From Anthoceros angustus (Eukaryota; Streptophyta; Anthocerotopsida; Anthocerotales; Anthocerotaceae): a stretch of DNA of 64,000 bases. The notes beneath the pieces were generated by a model that saw only the letters and a list, made by a program, of their open reading frames with translations, was not told the DNA's origin and did not search any database. A program made the position numbers and the translations under genes. Positions 47,881-59,098 of this stretch are shown here, in pieces. Location: assembly GCA_010909165.1 (NCBI GenBank), contig VJWM01000063.1:1736001-1800000 (forward strand), in the 5' to 3' direction. Each line of letters starts with the position of its first letter. Within the stretch, counting starts at the first letter, position 1.

Positions 47881-48786
47881 TGGCCTACATGGCTCAGCAA
47901 GTGAGTTTGCTCACCATTTGGACCTTTGCAATTTTTATGAGCAGCTGATTTGCAGGTCTGCTCATGTGCTCTTGTTCCAATTCGTTATGCTGGATTTTCT
48001 CTTTACTGGCAGGTACTTGCTTGCTAACCGCTAGTTTTCCTTTGATTGTATTTAGTAATGTGTCTGTAAATGCGGTGTGTATGAGGGTTTGGTTTTCATT
48101 GCTGCTCACGTGCCATGGATCCCCCATTCCGGCCAGAAATCCATGCTAAGGAGGTCCCTTTTGGAGCTGATGAAGAGGGGACAAAGGAGCTACCCCACCA
48201 ACAGTTGGCCCTGGGTCTTTACAGTAGTCTAGGACGTCTGCAGGCTTGGTGTGCTTGGGATGTTCCTGGAGTTTTCCTTGCTACTTGATTTTTTGTCTCA
48301 TCATAGTCATGAGGTCTGTGGGACATGGTGTGTGTTTCTTGTTTCTTAAATAACATAATTGTGCACATTACACATTTGCTTTGGATGATGGCATTTGTGG
48401 TGTAAGTATTCCATGACTAACCTGGATGAACTTATGTTGTGCACATACAGTGTCGTGTTTTACAGGCTTTTTGGGTGACTTCCAAAGCCGGTAGATGCCA
48501 CACCCTGGCTAGCTACTTGCTAGTCTTTGCTCTGAACTCCTGTTGATTTCATATGCAATGTATTTCATTTGCCCATCCACGATCATTTGCAGCTAATTGC
48601 CTCTGAGTCTCGAGCACCATAAAAAGTTTGAGCTAATTCCAGCGAGTCGTGCAAGTCCTCAAACGAGGCAATTGGCAAGTCATTGTGGCTTGTATATATG
48701 CACATACACGCATGTCTTGTGGACAGTCTGGCACCTGATGAGCTTGCTGCTCTTTGGCTTAGTTTCTCACTTTTTTGATTGTTTGA
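47881..48786. other. No supported gene
   Basis: AT-rich sequence with several plausible splice-like sites (for example GTGAGT at 47901 and TTTGCAG at 47956) but no exon I can name. It may be the 5' portion of the reverse-transcriptase gene that follows. Confidence 0.4.
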
Positions 48787-51083
48787 GTGTAACAGGATGA
48801 GACCGTCTGGGATACAAATTTGGTAGCCTTGGGCTATTTTGGAAATTCTGATGGCATCGTGCCTTCCCCTTCTATTGAAGTAATTATTGCTTCAGTGGAT
48901 AAACCTGCTTTCCACCAAACTATGATTCATCTCGATAAAGAAGGAGTTGAAGATTGCACTATCCACGATACTGCACCTCAACTGATGAATGTGCTCGCAC
49001 TTGACGATTGGGTGAAGCTTGCTTGTGCTTTTGCTGAGGATCCGGCTGTTGGGATGGAGAAACTCCTCAAAGAGCATTCCTTGCTGCCTAAGTTTTTTGA
49101 ATCTGACGAGCAAAAGACTGAAGAGCTTGATGGAATGGCGTGGGTGGCGTCTGCCATGATGGAATGGCATGTGGGTGGCGTCCAACTTGAGCTATCTTGC
49201 TCCTATTAGTATGCAAACCTGGCAACTACCAGGCAATTTTTCAGACAAGGATGTGGATGCTTGCATGGAGCGTGCTCTCTCAAGCAATGTTCAGCTTGCC
49301 AATAGCATCAGGGTGGCTGCAAGGCCCCATATCACACATTTTGATATACCTTGCAAATATAATTAGACAATCGCTATGAGATCCAAAGGCATGATGCAGA
49401 TTGGCAATTTCAGGGAGAGGGGCACTCACGGACGGACTATGTGGAATTGGAATCGATGTTTGCCAAGTGCATCTACACTGATGATGGTGTTCCAAAAACA
49501 TGTTCCAGGTGATGCTCCTAACTGTGATCCTGGGGTTTTGTGGTTGGACCATATGATATGGTTCATGGGTAACCATCTCAACATTTTCTTCCTAGAGGAG
49601 ACGTCTCTCAGCATGCAATGGAATGCATTTCTAGTCTTTCTCTCTTTGCAGGCCAACAGAGAGTCGATCAAAGCCCAGATTTCGTTCATGTTCATATGTG
49701 AATGGATGATTAAAGTTGGGAAGCAACTTGCTAGCTAGGGACCCAACTCAATCCCTACTGGTTGACAAGGGCAACATGGCTAGGCCGCTTTACATTGAGA
49801 AGTTGTTGAAACTAGGCGCTTTCACTGAAGCCAGCAATCAGAAGGACCATGCACATGGCCTCCGCCCAAAACCTCGCTTCAATAGGTTAAGGGATGTCAT
49901 GGGAACCGAGCATATTCGAGTGGTCCGTCGATGTGGAAGCTCCAGGCCGCAATTTACACCATATCGTGGCGGTGGTAGGGGATTCTTCACCCCTAGCAGA
50001 CCACCAAGTGCTCCGTCTCCTTAGCGCACCGGAAGCTTTGCATCTCCTTCCCTTGGCACTTATTGGCTCTGTTCCCTCTTCAGGGATCATTTCTTCTCGT
50101 GGCACCTCTCGATCTGCACTGCAAGAGACTATGTCTTCCAACAAAATTGTATCTCGATGTGATCCCGCTTTTGGAAGACGGGACTTATCTCCTAAGTGGT
50201 AGATGGAGATGTAGCTGATTGTCCGGTTCTGTTTGTTTTTTTGACCTGGACAGACTCTTTGGATGCACCTCCTAATGGAATTTCTCGCAGTGTGCAAATT
50301 GATGAACTTGGTGGTTGCTTTTTGTTCACTGCCTTTGTGCAAGTCTTTGAGATTCTTAAAAAATGTGGACACTCTTTCCAGACTGAATGGATTGATCTTG
50401 CCAAAACTCAACTAACAGAATTGTGTTGGTTTCATATGAAAACTGCTGCCAAATGCAATAAGAGACGAAGCTGCACCAAAGACATGTCTTTGAAGAACCT
50501 TATGTCAAGGATGAAATCTCATGGTTATTATAGCACTTATATATCTCTAGCCTGGACAAAGCTGCTCACACTGCTTGCTTCATCTGCAAGAGACACATAA
50601 GGCAACAAGCACTGGAAAGACTGTCTAGTTTGGATTTTAAATCCCTAACTCTTTCTCCTCAGTCTTGCTTGGAGCAGATCCAGCGTGAGATTTCTCTTCT
50701 CCTTCCGAAGTTAGAGAATGATACGGAGGTTGGCTTATCATTCCTGATGGGCACTTTCAAGCAACACAAGTTGAAATACGATGGCTCACCAATACTCACA
50801 ACTTCTGCTTCTCTATTGTAGCTGATCTATTGACCATGGCCATTAAAGCTTTGTTCCTCGTGCTGAAAGAATGGGCAGCAATCATGCAAGACACCTACTA
50901 CAGATTCTTTAAGGTAACAAACCTCCTTGTATTGGATCACGGAGTCCACTTTGGATATGGCTTTAAACCTGCCAAACAAGCTGCATGATCTATTTGTGGC
51001 AGATATTGCACGCTGCTATGAGGCTATCCCGACTAGCAGTGACGATGCACTCAACACTGCTATTTTGGCAAACATTGGCTTGG

Positions 51084-51095
51084 CTTTTAAGCAAG
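51084..51095 (+). repeat. Left target-site duplication
   Basis: CTTTTAAGCAAG, identical to 54894-54905. The bases on either side differ (G before and after on the left; T before and after on the right), so the duplication is exactly 12 bp. Confidence 0.88.
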
Positions 51096-51323
51096 GACAC
51101 CCCTTGCCCGGTCTGCTCTTAGCTTTGCTCTGGGGTCAAGGGGGTGAAATATCACATCGGGCACAAGCACAAGGATTTCGACAAGACTACTTGGGAGGCG
51201 CAAGTGCGGCTTGCATCTTCCTCTGGCGTAGTGGCTCACCCAATCCCTCTTCCGCCAGCCTCCCTTGGGCCGCCGTGAGAGTCTTGGGAGTGGCTTCGGA
51301 GGCAGTCCAACTACCTGCTGGCA

Positions 51324-54300
51324 TTGTTTCACACTCGTTTCCCAAGCCCCCTTTTTCGGCAGCTCGCGAGGTGTCTTCACGATGATGTTCGCCTTGCATA
51401 CCGCCTTCTATTGGTTCGCCTTGCGTGGGACCCCAGGGATGAGGAGGCTTGGACTCTTTTCCTTTTCCTTCCTAGGTGGTGTCTTCGCCGCTCTAGGGGC
51501 GGTCCTTCAGGCCATAGGGAGGTGGCTTCCCACCTCCGCCGCTTTCGGGCGGGGAATTGGGAGGCTCTACAGGAGGAGGATCTTTTGGCAGCAAGATTTA
51601 GGTTAGGGTCAGCCAAGGTCGACAAGGTTTGTTCGGACCCTAGTAAGGCACATCTCCGAAGGTGTCATATGTTGGGTCGGAATGGTGAGTACGCGCGGGC
51701 CGCTAGGCCTCTCCGCCCGGAGCCGGTGGCGCCGGATTTCGAGGACATCATCGCTGCGCTCCGTGCCCTTCATCCGGCCCCCAGTGATAGCATTCCACAT
51801 AATATCTTCGACTTCGTGCCCGAGGAGCTTTTTCATCTAGACAAGGCGGTCTTTGGTCGGGCCCTCTCCACTGCCCCTCGTCTCTCCTCGGGTGGCCTGT
51901 CAGAGACAATTTATGACCACCTTCAAGATTATTTCTCCCCAGAGGATCCATCTAGTGATTTTTCAGAGCTTTTCATTCTGGCGGCGGCTATGGCCAAAGG
52001 CAAGGCCCCTCGCAGGATCTCCCAGGTCTTGGGGGCTTGCAGGTTATTAACTTTGGAGAAACCTACGTTGGGGGTGCGCCCTATTGTTGTCAGGGAGGTG
52101 TTCCTGCACCTTATCGACCGCAACATTGCGATTCGATCAACTTCGAGAGCACTTCGGGGAGCACCTTTGCCCCCACCAATTTGGGATTGCCACTCCAAGG
52201 GGTTGCGAGTCTGCGGCCTTTGGTATCCAGGCGATCCTCGAGTCTCAGCCACATTGGGTTGCCCAACAGATAGATGTTGAGAATGCCTTCAATACAATGT
52301 CTAAGGCCATCATTTTCTCAGAACTCAGGGACGCAGGTGGGCACCTAGCGAGCCTCATTCCATTTGTTCGCTCCTTCTACGGTTCTTTGTCCAATCTATA
52401 CTATCAACATGGTCCAGCTACGGAAGGCGTTTCGGTTCTCCACTCGGCGATGGGCACAAGGCAAGGGGATCTATTGGGAGGCGCCCTCTTCGCCATGGTG
52501 CATTTCAGGGCGCTGTCCTCCACAGCCTCTGCAGTCCGGGAGTGCCTTTTCCCATCCGTGACTGACGATACCCATATCCTTGGGCTAGGGGACAAGGTGA
52601 GGGCTGTCTTTGACCTCTTCTCCTTGGATCTCTCCCGTATGGGATTAAGGGTCAAGATTGATAAGGGCAAGGTGTGGTCCCCTTCCGGCAATACACCCCC
52701 TCTTCATTATCCAGGGGGGGATATTATTTCTCCGCAAGGGCTTCGGGTCCTCGGAGTTCCGCTGGGTCCCCCTGATTTTATTCAAGGATTTGTGGACGTG
52801 GCTCTGGAAGAAGAAGTGGCTCACATTGGGGACCTTTCACAAATTGGGGACCCTTAGGTTGCGTTTGGTATTTTGTCTTCCTACTTCGCGCGTCGACCTG
52901 GATATCTTACCAGGACGGTTGCTCCACCCCTGGCGTTTTTATCAAGCTTTGAGACATTTTGATATGCAGGTTATGCAAGCGCTTGGGGACATTATAGGCC
53001 TCAGCACCTTCGAATGCGCCGATGGTGACTTGGCGCGGAAACAGGCATCATTGCTAGTGGCCTTTGCAGGCACTGGCTTCCTGGCCATGGAGGCCTCGGC
53101 CCCGGCAGCCTTCCTCGGGAGTTGGGCCCTCTCTGCCCCAATTTTGGCCTCTCGGTTCTTAATGCAGGACTCTCCTCTTCTAGAAGCCTTCGTCTCGAGT
53201 GTTGAGGAGGGGCCTCCCTGTGTCTCTCTCTTAGGGCTAGGGACAAGGTGAGGCCGCTTTGACCTCTTCTCGGATCTCTCCGTATGGGATTAAGGGTCAA
53301 GATTGATAAGGGCAAGGTGGTCCCTTCCGCAATACACCCTCTTCATTATCCGTGGGGATATTATTTCTCCGCAAGGGCTTCGGTCCTGAGTTCACTGGGT
53401 CCCCGATTTATTCAAGGATTTGTGGACGTGGCTCGGAAGAAGAAGTGGCTCACATTGGGGACCTTTCACAAATTGGGGACCCTTAGGTTGCTTTTGGTAT
53501 TTTGTCTTCCTACTGGCCGACTGGATATCTTACCGTGATTGCTCCACCGGCGCTTTTATCAAGCTTTGAGACATTTTGATATGCAGGTTATGCAAGCGCT
53601 TGGGGACATTATAGGCCTCAAGACCTTCGAATGCGCCGATGGTGACTTACGGAACAGCATCATCAGCTAGTGGCCTTGCAGCACCGGCTTCCCGGCCATG
53701 GAGGCCTCGGCCCGGCAGCCTGGAGTTGGGCCCTCCGCCCAATTTTGGCCTCTCGGTTCTTAATGCGTGACTCTCCTCTCTAGAAGCCTGCCTCGAGTGT
53801 GTTGAGGAGGGGCCTCCCTGGTGTCTCTCAGTGTGCTAGGGACTCCCTTTCCTTAGAGGCTAGGGAAGCCATGCCTCCTTTTTCTTCTTTCTCCAGGGAA
53901 AGGATGCTTGGCCTTCAAGCCTCTCTCCAGGAGAAGCAATATTTACAGGCGCAAAGAGCCCTCCTTGTGGACTCCTCCATTCCCAGGTCTTCGCAAGCCC
54001 ACCTGCGTTCCTATTCGGGGAAGGGGGCAGCTCCTAGCTTCTGGCTCGGCCTTGCATTTTGGCATTCCGAATCGCACTAGCGCCCTTTTCGACCGCGATG
54101 AGGGTCTGCCTCGGTTTGGCTCATCCTGTGGCCTCTTCTCTTTCCACATGCAGTTGTGGAGCTGCCATCGACGATTCCGGGCCCCATTTGGCCCGTTGTG
54201 CCATGGGGGGGCAATGTACTGCTACGCATGACGCCGTTCGCGATGTCATGTTTTCGATAACAAAGGAGGAGCGGATTTTTTCCGTACAGCGAGCGCCCAT

Positions 54301-54593
54301 ATACATTGCGTAATGGCATGTCACTTAGGGCGGACCTTTTTTATACTAGAGGGGAGCAAATTTACATCGCTGATGTGGTTGTTACAGATCCTGCTAGAGC
54401 CTCTATATGCGAGCACGTCATCATCCACCCCCTGGGCTGGGCGGCAGAAGGATGCGCAACCAACAAGACTCACAAGTACTCTCATATGCAAGACGGCCAT
54501 GTTTTCTTCCCTCTCGCCCTCGAGACTCATGGGGCTATGGGCAAGGACTTCTCTAGGTTAATTAAGGAGTGCAAAGCCTGCCTCGAGTGTTGA
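51324..54593 (+). pseudogene. RT and RLE polyprotein of the non-LTR element, frameshifted
   Basis: A 318-codon frame (51324-52280) covers the pre-RT region and fingers (PEELFHLDKAVFG, AKGKAPRRISQV). It shifts to 52084-52857, which has RT motif A as QQIDVENAFN (about 52264-52293), motif B as GTRQGDLLGGALF (about 52456-52494), TDDTHILG in the motif C place (52561-52584, usually Y-A-D-D) and RVLGVPLG. After the duplicated segment come RERMLGLQASLQEKQY (about 53908-53955) and the CSCGAAIDDSGPHLARC zinc motif (about 54150-54200). The nuclease follows as RADLFYTRGEQIYIADVVV (54321-54377) with FFPLALETHG...K (about 54508-54550). The stop is at 54593. The order is intact but several frame breaks mean no functional protein. 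Confidence 0.8.
52583..53840 (+). repeat. Tandem duplication inside the non-LTR element
   Basis: The segment 52583-53231 is repeated as 53232-53840. The second unit has many 1-4 base losses compared with the first (for example around 53255-53290 and 53640-53720). A 25-bp word, including GTGTTGAGGAGGGGCCTCC, lies at both unit ends and again at 54579-54605, and may have served as the recombination site. Confidence 0.85.
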
Positions 54594-54893
54594 GGAGGGG
54601 CCTCCTTCCTATGTGGTGGCTTCTTCGCCGGTTTCCATAGCTCGCAAAGCGCTAACGCTGTTTATAGGACTTGCCACGTGCAAGACTAGCGGCTTCTTCG
54701 GCACCGGTGATAGGTGGGCCCTTCATCATCCCTGATCATGATATCATTGGTGCAGTAGGTAGTTACGAGAAAGGTATTTGAGGAGACTAAGACTTCCCCT
54801 TTTACTATTAGCCCTTTTTGGGTTGTTCCTCCTCAGACTTCAGGGGTAGATGGGATTTCCCATCTCGCCTATTAATAACGTCTACTCTACTCT

Positions 54894-54905
54894 CTTTTAA
54901 GCAAG
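54894..54905 (+). repeat. Right target-site duplication
   Basis: CTTTTAAGCAAG, the exact copy of 51084-51095. The disrupted RT frame resumes directly after it (VNKGHTSQQQ). Confidence 0.88.
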
Positions 54906-55782
54906 TGAACAAGGGCCACACATCCCAGCAACAGCTACTTCTGCATGTCTGTTTTGACCACAGCTCTTCTCAATTCACGTAGACCTCTTGGGCAAGTAAG
55001 CCTCCAAGAGGCTCCAACTCTACCTACTTGTCTTTTACATAGGAGCGCTTGGGTGCTATCCACTGCTAGCTTATGCATCACTGCTTTGTCCAATTTGGTA
55101 GTAGTGTTTAGCTGCAGCATCTTGGTATACCTATGGGGTTCTTTTGCTCCCCCAGTGGTGCAATTTATATTTTTTTCATTGTGAAGCACAGTTCTTTCGC
55201 AGATTGGCTTAGCTTGGAAGACCTGACCTCATGGCCTTTTTCGAACATGCTCGGAGATATACAGTCGACCTGTGTTGGTTTAACACAAGGATCCCTAATC
55301 AATTCTAGGACCCGGATACACCGAGGACCCCAAATTCGCCATTCTGGATTTATTCCTTGGATGTGGTGGCTATTGAACCCGAGATCCAAAAGTTTTGGGG
55401 AAGATTTGGAAGGTAACAAGATTGGCATTGCTGCTCACTTCTTATCTTTTCAGTTCAATATCACAGACCCTATGAGTGGACTGTTTTCTTTCACCAAGTT
55501 TGATAAAAGAAGGGCACTCCCCTTCAAGTGTGCTCAGTTCATTCACTTGGAGTCGAACAGAGCTGAGCTCCTCCTTCCCTCACGCGCCTAGCCCCTCTGG
55601 CACGCCGCTGTCTCCTCGCTCCAATCCTTTGAGAGCACATGTGGAGCAGGGCTATCTCTCCCCTACTTCATAGTGTTCTTTCGGCAACTGGTGTCCATTG
55701 CCCTCCAAAAAGGTATTTGTAGAAGCTATCTTATGGACAATAGCGACATTTGTAAAAGATGTTTTCTCGACTAGTCTCGGTA

Positions 55783-55940
55783 ATATGTAGACCATTCAAT
55801 CTCCCTAGTTATGATATTATAAGCCTTGTTGGTGACCTTAATATGTAGATCATTCAATTTCCCTAGTTATGATATTATAGACATTGTCGGTAATATTAAT
55901 ATGTAGACCATTCAATTTCCCTAATTATGACATTATAGGG
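55783..55940. repeat. Three tandem units of about 55-58 bp
   Basis: Each unit holds ATATGTAGA(C/T)CATTCAAT, then TCCCTA(G/A)TTATGA and ATTATA. AT-rich and non-coding. Confidence 0.88.
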
Positions 55941-56549
55941 GGTTGTACGTGACTTTAGACATAAAAACCTATTTGCTCTTTTTACCGTAACCCTAGGATC
56001 TCCTTTGACGTCCTTTAGTAGATTGGGGTTCACCCATCTCTCTCCTTAATAAAATCGTACGATGTACGATGAGTTTGTGGAAGAGGGGAAAGGTTGTATT
56101 CACACGTGAGCAGATGGTGATCCGTTAGCACGTCCCGACTAGAGGACGTTACGATAACGAATACATAAAGGGGGGAGGGTTGAGGAAAGAATCCGTTTCG
56201 AACGGCAGATGGCGTGACCGAGGTAAATAGGGTTGGTTGGCGCACTGTCGGTCGGTCGGTCTTTGGTTTTCGTTGCGATCGCATCGGCTGGCCATCGAGC
56301 GCTGCTTCCCTTCCCAGATCTGATTTTCCGTTGCCGTTGCCGTCTAATCCCATGCGCGTGATCGAGGCAGAGTGTGGCGATTTGCCGGCTGCCGCATTCT
56401 CCTTGCGCTGCAGGCTGTGGATCTGGTTGCACCAGGAGCGGGGCTGGGAGATGAAGATGCGAGACAGGCAGAGCGCGGATCAGATGTTGTGGTGAGGGAG
56501 CAGGAGGCGGAGAGGTAGATGCCGCAGGAGCCGGCCTGAGCCCTGAGAT
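55941..56549. promoter_or_regulatory. 5' flank of the first phytolongin gene
   Basis: About 600 bp upstream of the ATG at 56550. No reading frame with a recognisable product; presumably promoter and 5' UTR. No TATA box was assigned. Confidence 0.4.
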
Positions 56550-57473
56550 ATGGGGGTTTTGCCGAATCTGATCTACTTTGCAGGAGTGGCAAGGGGGAGC
56601 GTGCTGCTGGCGGAGTACAGCGATGGAGAGCCGGAACTGGCGCAGGTGTGCGTGCAGCAGCTGGAAAGAGTGGCAGGAAATCACAGCCGGTACAATTACA
56701 CCAGCAGGGGTCGGATGATCAGCTGCCTCATGCACCACGGCTTCAGCTTCTGCGGAGTGATTGATGAGGCCCTGGGGACGCAGGATGCCTTCAAGTTTCT
56801 GGGTGAGGTCAGGGACGCGTTCTGGAAGTTTCTGAGCTGGCGGGGGCTGCCGCAGGACGGGGCCGGCCTGGCGGCCTTGAGTCTGGACGTGGATTTCGGG
56901 CCTATTCTGAAGCGGCTGGCGGCGCCTTACGTCGGCATTCCGCAGCAGCAGAGTGCGGGGCAGGAGGAGGAGGAGTTTCCGGCGGGGGAGAACGGGGAAG
57001 CGGGGGGCCGGGCTGATGCTCTTCCGCCGTTTAGTAGCGATTTGAATGCGTCGCAGGAGTCGGTTGCGCTAAATGTTGCAGCTCATAGGAAGGAGAAGGA
57101 CGGGGGAGAGAGGAAATTATCTGCGTGCTCGCCGCTGGGAGGAGGCAAGGGAAAGAAGCAGGAGAAGAGGAAGGCGAAGGATCTTGTGACGCAGAGTAAG
57201 GAGATCGTGATGGAGAGCAGTGGGAGGCTGGCACCGGGTAAGGGTGATTCGGTGGAGGTGGTGGTGGCAGGGCCTTCCAGATCGGGTGAATTGAGTCTGC
57301 GGATGAATGGCCATGTGGATTCCCGGGTGAAGGGCCACCAATTAGCACAGCGGACGTGGTGGAGCAACGTCAAGTTTGTGCTGTTTCTGGATGTGATAGT
57401 GTGTGTTATACTGTTTGCAGTGTGGCTTGGGATCTGCAGAGGTTTCCAATGCTTGTCCAGGAGGAATGGATGA
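56550..57473 (+). CDS. PHYL: Phytolongin (non-SNARE longin), copy 1
   Basis: A single exon of 307 residues. The N-terminal longin domain (about 4-120) contains NLIYFAGVARGSVLLAEYSD, NYTSRGRMISCLMHHGFSFC and FLGEVRDAF. The middle is a low-similarity Glu/Lys/Ser-rich linker, where a SNARE motif would sit in VAMP7-type longins. The C-terminus has one membrane anchor (about 275-296, VLFLDVIVCVILFAVWLGIC) followed by RGFQCL. The anchor-GFQC ending matches plant phytolongins, which are longins that kept the N-terminal fold and tail anchor but lost the SNARE heptads. They locate to ER, Golgi or plasma membrane and may affect trafficking. The ATG is the first in frame and precedes the longin fold by three residues. 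A paralogue faces it at 59099-59983. Confidence 0.92.
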   Translation: MGVLPNLIYFAGVARGSVLLAEYSDGEPELAQVCVQQLERVAGNHSRYNYTSRGRMISCLMHHGFSFCGVIDEALGTQDAFKFLGEVRDAFWKFLSWRGLPQDGAGLAALSLDVDFGPILKRLAAPYVGIPQQQSAGQEEEEFPAGENGEAGGRADALPPFSSDLNASQESVALNVAAHRKEKDGGERKLSACSPLGGGKGKKQEKRKAKDLVTQSKEIVMESSGRLAPGKGDSVEVVVAGPSRSGELSLRMNGHVDSRVKGHQLAQRTWWSNVKFVLFLDVIVCVILFAVWLGICRGFQCLSRRNG

Positions 57474-59098
57474 CAATGCAGGTATTGGAGGTTGTAGAGG
57501 ATTTAATTTCGGGGTTGCACAATACATTTATTTACTACTGTGGTGATGAACCAAGAAGCGCTGGAGCTTGGCAGGAGACACGTGTCGGTGCAAGCTGTGG
57601 GAGCCTGCTCTTGTCCGGGTTCAGCTGGTTGGTAGCCAGCCTAGTTCATGACAGCCGCCAAGGTGTTGGTGATCAGTGTCTCGTTTTCAGCGACACTTGT
57701 GAGGCCAGGGGGCTGCTTCAATCCGACATCATGACCGCACATTTTTCAAGCAACCTGGGCGAAGCTTAAGGAAATCCAGTTTCAGGATTTCCATCTTGAA
57801 CAGACCCGTGTACAGTCTCTGAAAGTTTTCCTCTTGACTCCCATCCAAGTGACAAGACATGGGTAGCATCTCCACTGGAGCTGCATGTGGGAGGAATTCA
57901 CGCATCGGGAGTCTACAGGAAACTACATTATTTGTGTGGCACTGTTCCACCGCCAATGCAGGGGGCGAACGTGTGTTGTGAAGTTGGTTTTTCAGTTCGG
58001 GAGCTTTAGAACTCCAGTTTGGTTAAATCAGAGCTAGCTATTGCCGTTCTTTTCTACAGCGCTGGTGAAAGAAGTGATGAAATGATGTTAACTCATATAC
58101 CTATTCGAGACTTGGGTTGTAAGTAAACCTTGGGAACTGCCATCTTCGGAAGTGGATTCGTTTGACTCTCTCCTGCTGCTTTCAGCACAGGTGCTGCCAG
58201 CTCGAACCTGCACAGTGCGGTTTTTATGTACGATCCAGTCTGCGCTAAATCTGCAAGTTATCTGTAGACCGAGTGGCTGCCCTAGACCCCGAACTTTCGT
58301 GGATCTTACGTTGACACCGCTGTATCTGTGGTTGGAAGAGTAAAGTACGCGGACGACCCGGCTAGGCAAGGCATAGGCAACCCTGGTTTGCATTGTGACG
58401 CAGTCAAAGCGAAGTTTCCGCATCCAACGGGGACAAGAACCCGAGTGGAAGGTCAGGTACTGCAAGTGCCGCCGCCGATCACATGTGCCATCCATGTGGT
58501 TCTCATCCAATTCAGGAAGCGAGGATGAACACAAACGACGAGAGGGCGACGAAATCGTTAGACTGGAAAAACAATTGTAGTCCAAGTCTCGCATACTCAT
58601 GTATCATGGTGTAGTATGCCAGAATGTGTGGTACAAAACCTGGATCAATAAATGGCTGTTGTTACAAACGAAGACTACGAAGACTGTTGCAACTGAGGTC
58701 CCATAGCTGTGGGCATCAAGAGAAGGTGGACAGTTTCGTCAGGCAAACATCGCATAGCATTGCATGGAGCACAGTCTTCTTCCCGCCCTGGATATTTACA
58801 TGAGTGATCTTGGTGTGTCAAGTCACACACATCTCTGACCACTTCTTCTCCGCGGCTGGGCTCATCAGTAAACGTGTTCTTGTCTAAAAGAGGGCGAGGT
58901 ACATTCATCCACCCATTGTGTGCAGCACTGCATGAACACCGATACCTCTCCTTTTCCTTCACTTCCACCGGCACCAGGTGATGCTCAGGGCAAGAAAGTC
59001 ATCACCCATCCCGCCCCTGCAGAGATGCACCACTTCCTATCCCCCGCTGCCCTGTACATCCATCCCCAACCCCGGAGGGATTCATTCATGCAGGATTA
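57474..59098. other. Spacer between the two phytolongins
   Basis: The spacer separates the convergent stops. An AATAAA poly(A)-like signal lies at 58647-58652 on the plus strand. The open frame at 58088-58600 (minus) has no domain and overlaps likely 3' UTR. No further gene is called. Confidence 0.5.

Larger units (their letters stand above)
51096..54893 (+). mobile_element. Non-LTR retrotransposon with restriction-like endonuclease (RLE type)
   Basis: The 3798-bp insertion is bounded by a perfect 12-bp duplication and lies within the motif A-B interval of an older RT gene. In order it encodes a Cys2His2-like finger (CPVC...HIGHKH, 51107-51165, broken by TAG), a linker with W-x4-F-x4-PRWCL (about 51440-51480), a reverse transcriptase, a CSCG...HLARC zinc motif and a PD-(D/E)XK-like nuclease. 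That order is known for early-branching R2/NeSL-type non-LTR elements. It has no poly(A) tail; the 3' end is a short TCTAC(TC) repeat. The element is dead through frameshifts and an internal duplication. Confidence 0.87.
48787..55640 (+). pseudogene. Reverse-transcriptase gene, degenerate and split by a retrotransposon
   Basis: Plus-strand fragments in order are a 129-codon frame at 48820-49209 and frames at 50196-50600 and 50630-50821. A CFICKRHIRQQ motif follows near 50578, then RWLTNTHNFCFS (about 50782). RT motif A appears as FVADIARCYEAIP (about 50992-51030). The frame reaches AFKQ at 51095, where another element is inserted. It resumes at 54906 and shows motif B as GIPMGFFCSP (55124-55153) and motif C as RRYTVDLCW (55252-55278), followed by SLDVVAIEPEI (about 55350). 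RTs normally have Y-x-D-D in motif C; here the first catalytic Asp appears to be Val. Frameshifts and stops are frequent. It may be a retroelement or a cellular RT-related gene; I cannot decide which. The 5' limit is uncertain. Confidence 0.6.

Noticed and set aside
56139-56738. A 199-codon minus-strand ORF
   Set aside because: Overlaps the start of the first phytolongin on the opposite strand and lacks any domain.
58088-58600. A 170-codon minus-strand ORF
   Set aside because: No domain, odd composition, and located where the phytolongin 3' UTR is expected.
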